From NCBI GenBank assembly GCA_965178125.1, contig OZ237743.1, positions 372,001 through 436,000 on the forward strand: 64,000 nucleotides of DNA, given 5' to 3'. This stretch comes from Bilabrum cf. latius (taxonomy: Eukaryota; Bigyra: Bicosoecida; Bigyra; Bicosoecida). The stretch's first letter is position 1. Every line of letters begins with the position of its first letter. Below are positions 42,196 through 54,200 of this stretch, one piece after another. The notes beneath the pieces were generated by a model. It was not told the DNA's origin. It was given only the letters and a program-made list of their open reading frames with translations, and searched no databases. Position numbers and translations under genes: made by a program.

Positions 42196-43356
42196 GAACT
42201 TATACTACAGATCAGATTTGTTCCTTCAACCACACCCATTGGCTCATGTTTACGGCTGCTGCCGTCCCTTCTGGTTGGCAGCTACCAAAAAGAAACGTCC
42301 TTGCCCACGGTCTCGCGGACCCACTGGGCTTCACCCTGAACGACTGGTTCTTCACCAGTCCACCTGAATGCTATACCAGGTATTCATCTGACACTACGAA
42401 TGTACACACCACTTTCTCAATGCATGTCGACTGGCCTCGTCGCTTCAGGGCTTCTCGTTCCCGTTTAAGGTCCGTGTGCGCCGCACCCTGCATCGCCAGC
42501 TCGACACTATCCTCTCAGCTTACACGTACAGGTCATGGCTGACCTTCCATTCGTCCCGTCTACCCGCCCGCCTATTGGCATCTTCTGCGCGCTGCTGGCC
42601 ATGCAGCCCGCTGCCGCTTGCGTAGCCCTCGTGCCTGGCACCTGAAGCCCCTCTCTCCCGTTGTGTCCTCCCCTTGATACAACAGTCGTCGGCTGTGCTG
42701 GTGTCCCCTCGTGTTCCTCTTTGCCTCACCGGCGCCCACCTTGACTTCCGGAATCATCTCTGGTCTCCATTGCTTCAATCCTGATGTCCTAGTGCATATA
42801 CCAGCGCTTCTGCCGCGTAGCACCCGACTAGGTCGTAATTGAGCACGATTCATGCACACAACCAGAGAGTTGGAGATTTGTAGGTGTGGCCAACATGGTC
42901 TCTGAGATTGAGGTCTCGCGTTGGGCGTAGGACCCGCTCGGGGGGCAGGCACAGGTGCGGCGAAGCGAAGTAGCCAAGGGGCGAGCAGTGCAGGGAGGGT
43001 CGGCAAGGGTCGATAACCAGTGGGGATACCAGACGGGGCGGACATTTGGGTGATAGGGAGGATGCAATGGAGAGACACAGATCGAGCAGATTGAAGTGGA
43101 GCGTGTGGATGAGCGGTGGTCTGTCCTAACATGGTCCGGATCCAGAATGGCTCCAGATGGGATCCGATCGCCCGACCAAGCGCAGATTAAGGAAGTTGAG
43201 AAGTCACATTCAGACTCAAGCGTTGATTTAAGCTGCGTGCTATGCGGGCGCTAAGCGGCAATTTCCCGGAGTTCTTGCTCAACTGTCTCTTGCTAGAACC
43301 ATGGATCCAAGTGAGGTTTAGTAGAAGCAAAGGAATAATCGTACAGCCTTCACGGG
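42196..43356. other. Spacer between LRR-1 and S8-B
   Basis: About 1.16 kb where the two genes meet tail to tail. Its first ~630 bp are duplicated at 57774-58402 after LRR-3, with small indels that shift every longer ORF, so I regard it as non-coding duplicated DNA. The remainder has no supported feature. Confidence 0.5.
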
Positions 43357-46300
43357 TTAGGTCGGTCCAACCCCAGCCGGCGGCAGTTTGATGAGTGGGT
43401 CACCGAACCTCGGTCTGCCAGGCACCTCGGTGCTAGTCTGCCACAGTATCTTGATCGCAGTGTCATCGTGTTCAGATACATGCACCCGGATGTACATGGT
43501 GTCAGACACAGGCGACTTCACGAACCACCGCGCCTAGCCATGTGACGTCTTGCATGATCTGTACTTGGACATTGGCAGGCCAGTGGCATCTTCCAATGCT
43601 GCCCAGTGGGCCTGAATTGCAAAGGAAACTGGCCAAGCAGAAGGATCAGTGATACTGGAGCACTGAGGAATCTGCACGTTGATTGAAGCAAACCACCCTT
43701 TCTGCATTCCATCCAGCACCCACGGGCAGTCGTCGTATAGCTCAACGACAGCTGTGAGCTTCGACGCATGAGGTCTGGCTAGCCTGCCAGTGGTCGCAGT
43801 GTAGCAGAGCAAGACGGACACGGTTGTGAATGCTTTTGAACGAAGGCCTGCCGCATTGCACTTCGCCATGCTATTATCCAGAGCCAACGCTGCATTCACA
43901 CTGTGCGCTCGGCTGCCCGCTTCGGCACGAGGAGGTCCGCCTGCTGGACTCCTCAGAGCTGCACGGGCACGACGACCCGTCTGTACAGCCTGAAACATGC
44001 TGTAGCTGAGTTCAATGGCAACAAGCACATTGTGGTCCCGTATGTCTAGCAGCCGTTGGCCAGTGCTACGGGTGGGGGTGTCTGCCAACCTAGGCAGATG
44101 CTCGTCTCCTGGCTGTTCCCTGTCTTTGTGACGGAACTGAGTCTGCAGCTGCAGATGAAAGCCCCGAACTAGCGGGGTATCAGCACCAACACGGACTATC
44201 GCTGCCTTCGGCGCCGTGCCCCTCTTCAGATACATGCGAAGAATTGGTACTGCATCTTGACATCTACTCCCGCCCGCACCGGCGATCTCTTCAAAGCAGC
44301 GGCAATGACAAGTCTTGTATAACGGATGGCAGGCTTGCTGTCCCGTGGCGCGACCACCTGTGATTCGACCACCTGGTGGGCAATGGGAGCATGTCTAAGG
44401 CAACAAGGCGCCACCAGGGAGTCTCCATTGAGCCATTCGATCAACTTCGCCAAGAATCATCTTCTACAAGCCTGTTTGTCGGAGCCTTTCTGAAGCCGGA
44501 GTAGCATCATTCTTTTCCTTTGGAGCGATTGGCCCGTCCAATACAGCATCCAGAGCGTTTGCATCAAGCAAGCCTCGTATTTTGCTTCCGCGAACTCTGA
44601 TAGTCTACATGGCAGATGCCACGATGGTCAGAGCACGCGCAACCTTCGGGGCTGCAAACGAAGTTCCAGCACTGGAATCTCGTTGCCGCACGATGCTTAA
44701 CTCTTCTTGGTCGCATAATCCGCACCAGGCGCAGCGTGGCCCGGGCTGAGGCTACAAAGCAAGCTATGGGATTCCTTCGCCCGACGCAAGAATGTCGACT
44801 CGGTCCCCCCAGTTCGAGAAGTCAGACATAGGAATCCTTGCACGCGCGGCTGGAGGGTGCCCAAGAGCCACCACAGAGCCCACGCATATGGAAAATCTAG
44901 AGTGGCATGGGAGCCACACGCTCTCGCTTGGCCGACCAGGCTCTCGAGGGGTCATCCACGCGCCCCCTCTAAGCCTAATGCCGTCATTACCGGCGGCAGC
45001 AGTTGCTACGAACCCAAGACGCCGTAAGTGACCGAAAAATCTATCCACCTCTTTGATCGCTAGACCATGAGACTGCACTTGCTCGACTATGGAGATCTAC
45101 ACTACCCCAAGCAGGGACTCCTCTCTGTATGCGGACCCACGAGCGGCCCTGGTGACAGCCCGAATCCTCTGAGCCATCCTCTCGATCATTGCCAAGCCCC
45201 ATCCAATAAAAGATGCGCGCCGCTCAGGAGCTGGTGGCCATAGTCTACTCCAGCACGATACAGGTCCAGATGCAGCCGGTAGCTCCAACTGATGGCCACC
45301 GGCAGCCTGGGACCACCCTTTGCTGAGTATCGCGATTGGAACCACGATGGACTGAGTACCCCTCGCTGCTTCTGCTGCCACCATGGTGCCGTGCGTGTCA
45401 GTGATAGTGTGGGGCATGTACGCCTTGTTCTCTCGGCCAGCCGTGTTCCAGAGTCGTCCCTCAACATCTGGCTCCCTAATAGCTGCACCTCGTGCTACTC
45501 GACTCGTGGACCCTGGCTCCACGTGACCGCCCGCAATCGCGAAGATCTCTTCCTCCAGTCCAGTGAAGTCTCGGTTCATACGGAATTCATCGTAGGAGTA
45601 CACGACCGCCATATCCATTACAAAGACGACCTGGTTCTAGCCTAGTCCACGAAGAGAGAAGTCATCACCACCAGCGAGATTCGAGGCACCACCAGCACCA
45701 GCACCAGCACCAGCACCAGCACCAGCACCAGCACCAGCTGTACCACCAGCTGCGGCAGCAGCCTCAGAGCCCAGGCCTGGCCCAGCACTGGCAGTACCAC
45801 GATCACGTCCATAGGGTCCACTCCCATGGTAGAAAGGGTTGTTCACCGACTAGGCAATCGTGGCATCGGTGGCTCTAGTGCCATCACGACCACGGCTCGC
45901 TGCAGCAGCACCACCGGAAGCAGCGCCCCTCCTTGCACTAGATCCAGCACTACCCCTAGCTGCACCCTATTCCCCCTATTCACCCTCAGTGATTGCAGTA
46001 CAAGCCAATGATCCAACTGGATTATGCACGCCCTTAAGTACAGGAACTTGTCCCGCCGTAGATAATCCCGCGGTCTGCAGCAGCACTGTCCCTTCCGCGC
46101 CTCCTTCAGCCAGAAGAGGCGTTGAGTTCGGTCCTGACTGCGTGCTCTCCCTATCAGAGTTGCCGTGCAGCTGCGGCTCTGATACAGTGCCATTTGTACT
46201 CTCGGCCCCAACGGAGCAGTCGCAGCCAGAGCACGACTCCTCGCTGCCGCGCAGACCTGCCAGCTTCACGGGGTGGTCAGGGTAGTGCGCCCGCACCAGC

Positions 46301-47451
46301 CCGCTCTTCACGATGAGTACCTGCACCGTGGATCCCACACACGCTGCCATGCCGATGGACGACGGCTGTGGGATGAAGGCCCCGCTGGACATGCTGGCCT
46401 TGCCCAGCTGCTGGATGCCGCGCAGCACCTCTATCACAGCGCCAAGGTCAGCTGCAGCCGGCTTGGGGGACGCGAGCTGGTAGGCGAGCTTGTGCCATGC
46501 GGTGTGGGCGAAGCTCCGGGGAGCTCCATACTGGTCGTTGCGATCCGGCCCGGGCGCGTAGCCGTTGATGTCGAGGTGCTGGATGTACTGCAGCCCGCCG
46601 TCCTGGGTCTCTGTGCCTCGGGCCAGTCGGTCGAGGTGGGCGGCGGCAGTTGCGAGGGCGGTCCTCTTGGCCTCTGCTGCCACGAGGCCCCACACCATCT
46701 CGGTGTCCAGGTGGCGGCTGCTGCTTGTCGCGAATGCCGAGGACTGCAGAGCGGCCTGCACCTGGCACAGGGGCTTGAGGACAGGGGCGGCGTTGCCCGG
46801 CAGGCTGGTCATGGCTGCGAGCTTGCGGGCGCATCCAGCCGCGAAGCTCTGCAGGCCGAGCAGGTGAGCGGATGCACCGCTCGAGGTGGCGGCGCCGTCA
46901 GTGTGCTTGATGCCGATGATGCCAGGAGCACCCGCGTGCTGCAGCTCATGCAGCGCTTCGATCAGCCCGCTCGCGGCGTCGTGCATGGCCTTGCCGACCT
47001 CTCTCGGGTCCGTGTCCGTGACGAAGTCGACGAAGCGCTCCGCCGACAGCTCCTGTCCTTGATCCATCCAGTACATCATGTGCTTGCATTGATCATGCGC
47101 AGGCTGGGAGTCGGGCGCTGGAGGCGGATCGTGCTTGGATTTCCCCATTGTGAGAGGCTGCTGATTGTGGGTTCGCGCAGCGTTGGGGCCCGCATCGTCT
47201 GCGATGAGAGCGAAGTCGGCGCAAACATACGATGTATTACTTCATATGATCAGCGAGCTAGCAAAGGAAGCCAATAATCTCTCACTGGCGTCTGACGGCA
47301 TTGCGTCGAGCTTGGGATCAATAACCGACGGAGACTTCTTGAGCTCGGTTGTCCGAGTCCTGCGGCGCACTCGGTGGGCTCTCGATGGCGAGTCACCCAG
47401 AGCTAATGGCAACAGCACTGTGAGCAGACAAAGCGATGCCAGCGTGCGCAT
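43357..47451 (-). CDS. Secreted subtilisin-like (S8) protease, copy B, with early TGA
   Basis: 1,364 codons in one frame with internal TAG codons read as Gln (45976, 45637, 45097, 44764, 44605, 43534 and others), ending at TAA (43357). Signal peptide MRTLASLCLLTVLLPLALG; N-terminal domain (CKHMMYWMDQGQELSAERFVDFVTDTDP); protease motifs VFVMDMAV, THGTMVAA, TAAAGND and GTSFAAP; C-terminal domain with VELYDDCPWVLDGMQKG and RWFVKSPV. It carries the same premature TGA (47242-47244) as copy A, in place of CGA in copy C. A and B therefore share an inherited defect or an alternative start at MGKSKHDPP (47148). Confidence 0.75.
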
Positions 47452-48022
47452 GGTAGCTGGAAATGAGTGGTTCTACCGGTCGCATGTGTGATGCGTAGCG
47501 ACCAACTCGGAATATTGCACCTTGACCGGAATGGCGTGCATGGCGCCATGAATATCGGATGATAAGCTTTTAGTTGTAATCATGGTCTATGCACATCGTA
47601 TGAAGGGCACGCATGGAGCCGAGGCATGCATGAGACCTGGGTGGAGGTGAATTCAGATACAAACGCAAAGATGCGATATATTGGGGAACGCTTGGGCTAC
47701 CTGTCCTTCTTCATGGTACGTAGGCAATCTGTGTTTGTTCTATATGTGCGTGTTCGAGTGTCGGTAAGAGCGAGCAGGCGCTATCACTGATTGCTCGAAG
47801 TCTGACCAGGACCCAAGCTGCTGGCAGGAGCAAGTGGGCCCGAAGATCTGCAGCCATGACAAGTGTTGGGGGATTGTATTGTATTAAGCTGATGTGATCG
47901 ATTGTATCGTGGTCCTCCAGCCAGTCGTACTCGTGTCCACTCTTTTGATACCCTCACGAGAACTTGGGCTGCTGCTTGCAGGATACACAATGCCAGCTGC
48001 GCACCTGGTATGAGCGAACACA

Positions 48023-49024
48023 TCAAGCCGCCATCCTTGCACACGCAAGCCGGACCGCAGTACGGTCCCCCACCTGCTTCAGCCCAAGAGCCTCCGCCAG
48101 CTCGCCATCCGTCGTGGCAGCCAGCTCCCATACAGACCGCACATGCTGTTGCCGACACCGTGCTGCGGCATCCGCAAGTCCAAGCGCCCCCAGGAGATCG
48201 CAGGCAGACCCAGAGGGCATGCCAGCAGCAGCCGCAGCAGGCGCATGCTCATGCTCCTACCCGTCGCCCTTGCCCTTGCCCTTGCCCTTGCCCTTGCCCT
48301 TACCCTTGCCCTTGCCCTTGCCCTTGCCCTTGCCCTTGCCCTTGCCCTTGCCCTTGCCCATATGCTGGCTCTCGCCTGGCCCCTTGTCTCGATCCTCCGC
48401 GCTTTCCCCTCCAGCCAACCCTGACCCCTACGACCTGTCCGGCTTGCACAGAGACTTGACGGCCTTGCCCACCAGCGATAGCCCCGATAGGGACTCGCAG
48501 GCAGCGTGGCGGGAATCCAGGAGCCACCACTGCAGCTGCCGAGTCGACATGCCAAGGACAAGGGGCGACGAGGAAGAGACAGGGGTCGCACCCGTCCCAC
48601 TGCCACCAGCAGCACCTACACCTGAAGAGGCGCCTTCGCTGCATCCATCTTGCCCTGCAAGTGCCTCGCGAATCCCATGTGCAAGCGCTCTCGCTTCCTG
48701 CTCCGCCATGCCACCGCCACCAGGCACTGCCTCGGGCATGGCAAACACAACCATCGCCGATGCCAGTCGCAGCACATCGTTGCGAGAGGCGCCGCACAGG
48801 AGCTGTCCCAGCGGAACCATCTCCAGCAGTCCTGTGGCCGTGCCACCTGGCTTGCTTGATTGCCGCAGCCGTGAAGCCATCGCTGTTCCCCCCAGCATCC
48901 ACGGCGCTGCCTGCCTGCAGGAGCAGACGGGAGGACGGCGGCGTGCTTCCCATCGCAGCCGAAGCACCGCTGCCTGCCACCAGCCGGAGAGAAACGTCGC
49001 GCAGGACGTGTGTCCCCACCCCAC
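48023..49024 (-). CDS. Possible SAM-domain protein with Gly-Lys repeat linker
   Basis: A minus-strand frame continuous if TAG (48428 and one near 48265) is Gln. An Ala/Ser-rich N-terminal half is followed by a (Gly-Lys)n linker encoded by a CCCTTG-type hexamer tract (about 48267-48358), and a C-terminal ~55 residues resembling a SAM domain (LLGALGLADAAARC, VWELAATTDGELAEALGL, VGDRTAVRLA). It ends with TGA. The start is not defined (the frame opens upstream of 49024). GC-rich DNA gives long chance frames, so coding status is moderate at best. Confidence 0.4.
48267..48358. repeat. Hexamer (CCCTTG)n microsatellite
   Basis: About fifteen CCCTTG units with one variant (CCCTTA). In the minus-strand frame of the SAM-like ORF it encodes Gly-Lys repeats. 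Confidence 0.9.
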
Positions 49025-49430
49025 ACAGGCCCACAGCCGCCCATCACATGCTGCTGGTGACCTGATTATCGAGTTCTTCCGACTCCCGCCAGTGACTAGT
49101 AGACCCAGCTACCACGAACCATGACTCATGAAGCGCGCTGCACAGCCAAGTGGCAGCCCAAGCTTGACTCTCAGTCGGACTTTCGTGAGGCTCCGGATGA
49201 GCCAGTTCGTTTGTGTCAGAAACGAACTATTGCAGCAGGCTGCAGTTCTCGCCAATATGGTGCACTATATGATACAAGAATAGCGCATACCGGATGCCTA
49301 TCGCAGCCCGTACAGAAGCATCACCTCAATGGTGAGGAGCCAAGCAAGTTTCGCTGGTATCATCGCGCATCGCGTCTCGTCTCATACGCGGAGTAATAGT
49401 AAGTCTTGTACATGATAGTATTATATCAGC

Positions 49431-50867
49431 ATGTATTTACTCAAGTCTCTGCAGGTTTCATCTGACGGCATGCACGAGAGCTACAGGGTAGGCAGGAACG
49501 ATTTTGCTCCCGAATGCACGTCGTTTTGGCATTTCCTGTGGGCGATCAGGCAGGGGTACTCCAGCGCCACAATGCCTTCTGGATCGGGCATGGCAGGCTT
49601 CAAGCAGCTGCTGGCACTGCTGCCCTCGGATGGCATCCGGTTGAAGTCGCTGCAGCTGGTTGACGAGACGATCGATGTTCCGACAGCCAGGTTGCTTTGC
49701 GAGATGGTATGTTTGGACGTGGAGGGTCATGGCTTGTCTTGCTTGCATCTGAAGGACTGCATGTGGAAGCCAGGCGCCATGGCAGCACTGGCTCCGTCGA
49801 TGCTGCACTCGGGGAGGTCGAATCGTCTGGATGCACTCCTCTTGCAGAGCACTACTGGCGAGCAATCGGTGAAAGGAGCCCCTCAGGATCTGTTCGAGTC
49901 GCTCGGGTAGGTGCTAGGAGACTCGCGGTGCAGCTTGTATGCGCTGAGTCTGGTGGGCATGCTCGGGTGGGACTCTTGGTCTGATACCACTGAAGGGCCA
50001 GCCTATGTTGGCCTGTATCGGCGGAATGCCCCGATAGCGAAGGGCATGCTGAGCAACAGAAGCATTCGGTATTTGTCGACTGGGGACTGCGTGGTGAACA
50101 CAGAGCAGCTGGTCGCGTGGGCCGATGCTCTGGCCAAGCATCGCTGGTTACGGCAACTGCTGATTTCCTTCCTGCCAAACTCGCCCCAAGAATTTGTCGC
50201 TTTCGGGGGTTCTGTAGCTAGGATTGTGCGCGAGAGCGTTAGCATCAGGCACATGATGCTATTTTACGACATTGAGCAATATTGGAGGCCTGAACTGCCA
50301 CCATTGGACCTGTTGCGGGCTGCAGTGAGGCAGAACAGGGCGCTGCTGTCGATGTCGATTGGATGGAATGGCAGTGAGTATCACAGAAGGCTTCAGTAGT
50401 TCAATCGTCAGCATAACATGAATTTGGAGGCGGTGGTGGCCAATCCCCGCATGGTGTTCTACGACTGGTGCACGTTAATCACTACCTACAAGAATGAGAA
50501 TGTCGAGCCAGTGATGTTGCCCCGGCTCCAGCAGTACCAATCCAGGCAGTCCAGGCTGTGGGCCTTGGTACAGCATAGGACAGCTGCGCAGGCTCACCGG
50601 GATGCGAGGCTAGTGTGGCGAGCTGCAGCAGAGGGCAGGCCTCTAGAGCTCGCGAAGCGACTGCGGCTCGGGGTGATGGCAGGTGGGGCAGAACGGAAAG
50701 GGCTCGTGTCAGGCAGATTATTAAACGCGACGCAAGCAGCGGAGGCAGGTGGGCACATGGAATGCGCTCTGCTGGTGCGCCGGTCAGTAGCGCGGGAGCT
50801 GAACCGACGGGCAGTGTATTTTGGCAAGTTGGGATGCGTGCCAGGGTGTTCGTGCCTGGTGCTTTGA
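49431..50867 (+). CDS. Leucine-rich-repeat protein LRR-2
   Basis: 478 codons, TAG at 49908 and 50397 read as Gln, stop TGA. It is closely related to LRR-1 and LRR-3 from VSSDGMHES onward and shares the LRR spacing. At the codon where LRR-1 and LRR-3 have TAG (before CAGTACCAA), this copy has CAG (about 50529). The central region (about 49960-50290) has diverged most, with changes concentrated between the repeats. CTGCAG just before the conserved part could be a splice acceptor. Paired divergently with S8-C or S8-B depending on how the unit is drawn. Confidence 0.75.
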
Positions 50868-51281
50868 GCTGCAGCTTTCTCCCAGAACCACGTTTACATA
50901 GCCACACAATAATGTGCAGCGCCATGGTGAGGACAGCAGATGTAAGTGCATCCCAGTGGGCAAGTGCAGCCGGACGGTCACTGCAACAAGGAAGTAGCCA
51001 ACGATGGCGAGCAAGAGGAACCCGGGGACCGGTTGAGGCAGGATTAAAAGGTATCGGATGCGTGGCGCGGTGAGTCGCGTGGGGAGGAAATAGACGATAG
51101 GATAGGATAATATTGCGGAGAGAATCGTTCACTTGGCAAGGTATGTGGATGGCAGGCGAGTCGCCAGAAGCAGAGACCCCACGGGCCCGGCAGGTACGGA
51201 TACCATGTAGATTGGATAGTCACCTGTGCAATCGCGCTTGGTAGCCAATGTACAAAGAAAGTTTGCCACTGCAAAGACCAG
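50868..51281. other. Spacer between LRR-2 and S8-C
   Basis: About 410 bp between the tail-to-tail genes. I see no gene, repeat or clear signal in it, and it is not similar to the spacer after LRR-1. Confidence 0.4.
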
Positions 51282-54200
51282 TCACGAGCTTTCAGGGACT
51301 TTAACACTGGTTTGCCAGACAAGCTTGCTCGGCAGGGACCAGGTGAAGTACCCACTCGGGGGACGCACGTGGATGTACATCTTGTCAGTCACAGGCGACT
51401 TCACGAACCACCGCGCCCTCTCTTCTGAAACCTTGCATGACCTATACTTGGACATCGGCGTCCCGCGCAAGCCAGGCGCATCCTCCAGCGGTGCCCAGTG
51501 AGCCTGAAATGAGAAGGTGACAGGCCAGGCAGCGGGATCAGCGATGAAGCTTGAGCAAGCAGGTATCTTCACGTTGATTGAAGCAAAGAAGCCTTTCTGC
51601 ACTCCATCCAGCACCCATGGGCAGTCGTCGTAGAGCTCCACCACGGCCTCAAAAGGACCGCCAACAGACAGAATAGCACTTGATGCGGGGTAGCAGAGCG
51701 AGACGGATACGGTGGTGAACGACTCTGTTCGAGAGTAAGCTGCATTGCATTGCACGTTGCCGCTTTGGTGCGGCTGCGCGGCTAATATGCTGTTCGGGTC
51801 GGCGCCATCGCGATCCCTATCTCCGTCCCCTCGAACAACTCCAGCAGCACCATCAGCACTAGCAGCACCACCTGCACCTTCAGTACTGGCAGTCGCCCCA
51901 GTAGCTGCACCATGAGCGACTCCACCAGAACTAGGAGCCCCGGCACCGAAACTCCCTTTTTCAGTGTGAGCAGGAGCAGGTGCTCCTTCAACGACGCCAC
52001 CACCGGTCTGCAAAGCTCGAAACATGTCGTAGCTAAGCTCAACGGCGACAAGCAAACCACCACTGTGTAGTCCTAGCACTCTCTAGGCGGTGATAGCTGA
52101 GGCAGAGGACGGGATCTAAGGCGTGTGCTCACCGTCCAATACGGCGACAACTCCAGTCTTTTCCAGCAAGTTAATGCGCAACTACGGGTGGCTACCCGGG
52201 TCATGCGAGCCATCGGTATCACCACGTCCGCCTCCAGTGACAGTGCTTGCACTCATTGCAACCGGCTCTAGCTGTATCTCAAGGCTCGGGCTGTTCTCTG
52301 CATCTCTACATTTTTTGGCTCGAAGTCGCTGAAAGCAGCCGCAGTGGCAAGTCTTGTACACGTTGTGACAGGCTTGCTATCCAGTGTCGCCATCAGACGC
52401 TGGACACTGCGAGCACTCCTACGGCAAAACTGCGTCAGCAGGGACACGCCACCGGTCCTGCTACTCCACTGCGCCAAGGATGATATTGGGATTGCCATCA
52501 ATGAGGGTTAGGCGGAGTCTCTCAGAAGCTGTCACCGTACGTGTAGCAGTAGGGTATGGCACTGGTAGAACCGCTTCCTCTAGTTCAGCATCTCGAGCGT
52601 TCGCATGAAGCAGGTGAATAGCCGGGCCACTGTCAGCTCGAAGGATTTGCAGGCCTGATGCCATGATTGTGAGGGCCCTGGCCACCTTTGGGGCTGCGTA
52701 TGAGGTTCCTCGGGACTGGCCTGTTCGAACTGCGACAGAGTATACGTCGTCCTCAACCGGATTTGGGTCAACACGCCCACCAGCACACCCGGGAGTAGGT
52801 GCACGTCCGTCGCTCTCCCGCGGGCATGTGCCGCTTTTTTCTAGTGCTATATCTGGAGTTGCTTCCTCATTCGCAAATATTGTCACTTCAGGGCCCCAGT
52901 TTGACATCCATGACATGCGAATTTCTCCGCGAGTGGTAGAGCGTGGATCGTACGCCTCAGCAGAACCGACACAAATGGTCGTGGACAAAACGCAAGGCGT
53001 TGTGACCCTCCCTTCCTCACGTGTCGCTCTTGGCGAGGCCGGAAGGGGGCTCCGAATGACTTGAAAGCCGTTGTTGCCTGCCGCAACAGACGCCACAAAA
53101 CCAAAGTCACGAAGTATATGCAGGGACCTGTCGTGCTCCTTGATCGCTGGGTCGCCAGCCTTTGTGTCGATCTCTACGGAGATTTGGACCACTCCAAGCA
53201 TGGACCCCTTTCTAAATGCGGACCCACGGGCGGCTTTGATGACGGCCTGAATGCGCTGTGCCATCCCCTCGACGACGGCCAAACCCCATCCGATAAATGT
53301 CTAGCGGCTGCCAGGCGGTGAGGAATCTGATGAGCCACACCGGGCTCCTACGTCAGGCTAATGGGGAAGAGTCAGCTGCATCTCGGTGCACTTTCCTATA
53401 GCATCCCACCTGTGACTGTCAATCTTGATCGGAACCACGATCGAATGGGTGCCTCTTGCTGCCTCGGTCGCCACCTTGGTCCCGTGGGTGTCTCTGATAT
53501 CATAGGGCATGTAGGCCTTGCCTTCGCGGCCAGGTACTGGCTTTGAGGATTCAGCAGGAACCGCATCTGGCTCCCTCATGGCTGCACCTCGTGCTACTCG
53601 ACTCGTGGACCCTGGCTCCACGTGACCGCCCGCAATCACGAAGATCTCTTCCTCCAGTCCAGTGAAGTCTCGGTTCAGCTGAAACTCCTCGTACGTGTAC
53701 ACGACCGCTTCGTCCAGCACAAAGACAACCTGGTACTGACTCATTGCGCTGACAACCTAGTCATCGATCTCACCTGCATCGGCAACATCGGTAGGATCCG
53801 TTTCGCCAGCATCGGCATCCTCACCGCCAGCAACAGCAGTAGCAGACGAAGCTGAAGCACCTGCATCAGCTGCTGCTGCAGCCGCTCCTCCAGCGCCAAC
53901 ATCGCTTGCAGCACGATCTCGTACTGGAGGATCGTCTAGGCGATAGAATGGGTTTACAATTGAGTACTCAGCTACGCCATCGCCTGCACCACTGCTTCGG
54001 TCGCCCGCTGAAGCAGCACCACCGGAGGCAGAACCTGTGCCTGCACCAGCATGACTGTCGGCTGAGGATGCTCCAGTCCCAGCCGAGCTGACAGGTGGCA
54101 CTGGCTTGTGCACGCCATCAAGCAATGGAACACTCCCAGCCTTTGATAGTTCTGAGGTCTGAACAAGCTCAACTCCAGTCACGCTGCTTTTGCCATTTGA

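Larger units (their letters stand above)
47527..49300. other. Unique segment replacing the usual S8/LRR intergenic region in pair 2
   Basis: Homology with the upstream regions of S8-A and S8-C stops at about 47527 (after CACCTTGACC), and homology with the LRR upstream region resumes at about 49305 (GCCCGTACAGAAGCATCACC). The ~1.8 kb between is not repeated elsewhere in the window and contains the SAM-like ORF below. It is an insertion or a replaced promoter region. Confidence 0.6.

Noticed and set aside
42240-42830. A third gene in the host unit between LRR and S8
   Set aside because: The duplicated copy at 57800-58400 has indels that shift the candidate frames, so no frame is conserved.
48300-49034. 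Several overlapping minus- and plus-strand ORFs of 200-380 aa around 48-49 kb
   Set aside because: GC-rich sequence with a hexamer repeat opens nearly all frames; only the frame ending in the SAM-like domain has some support, and that is weak.
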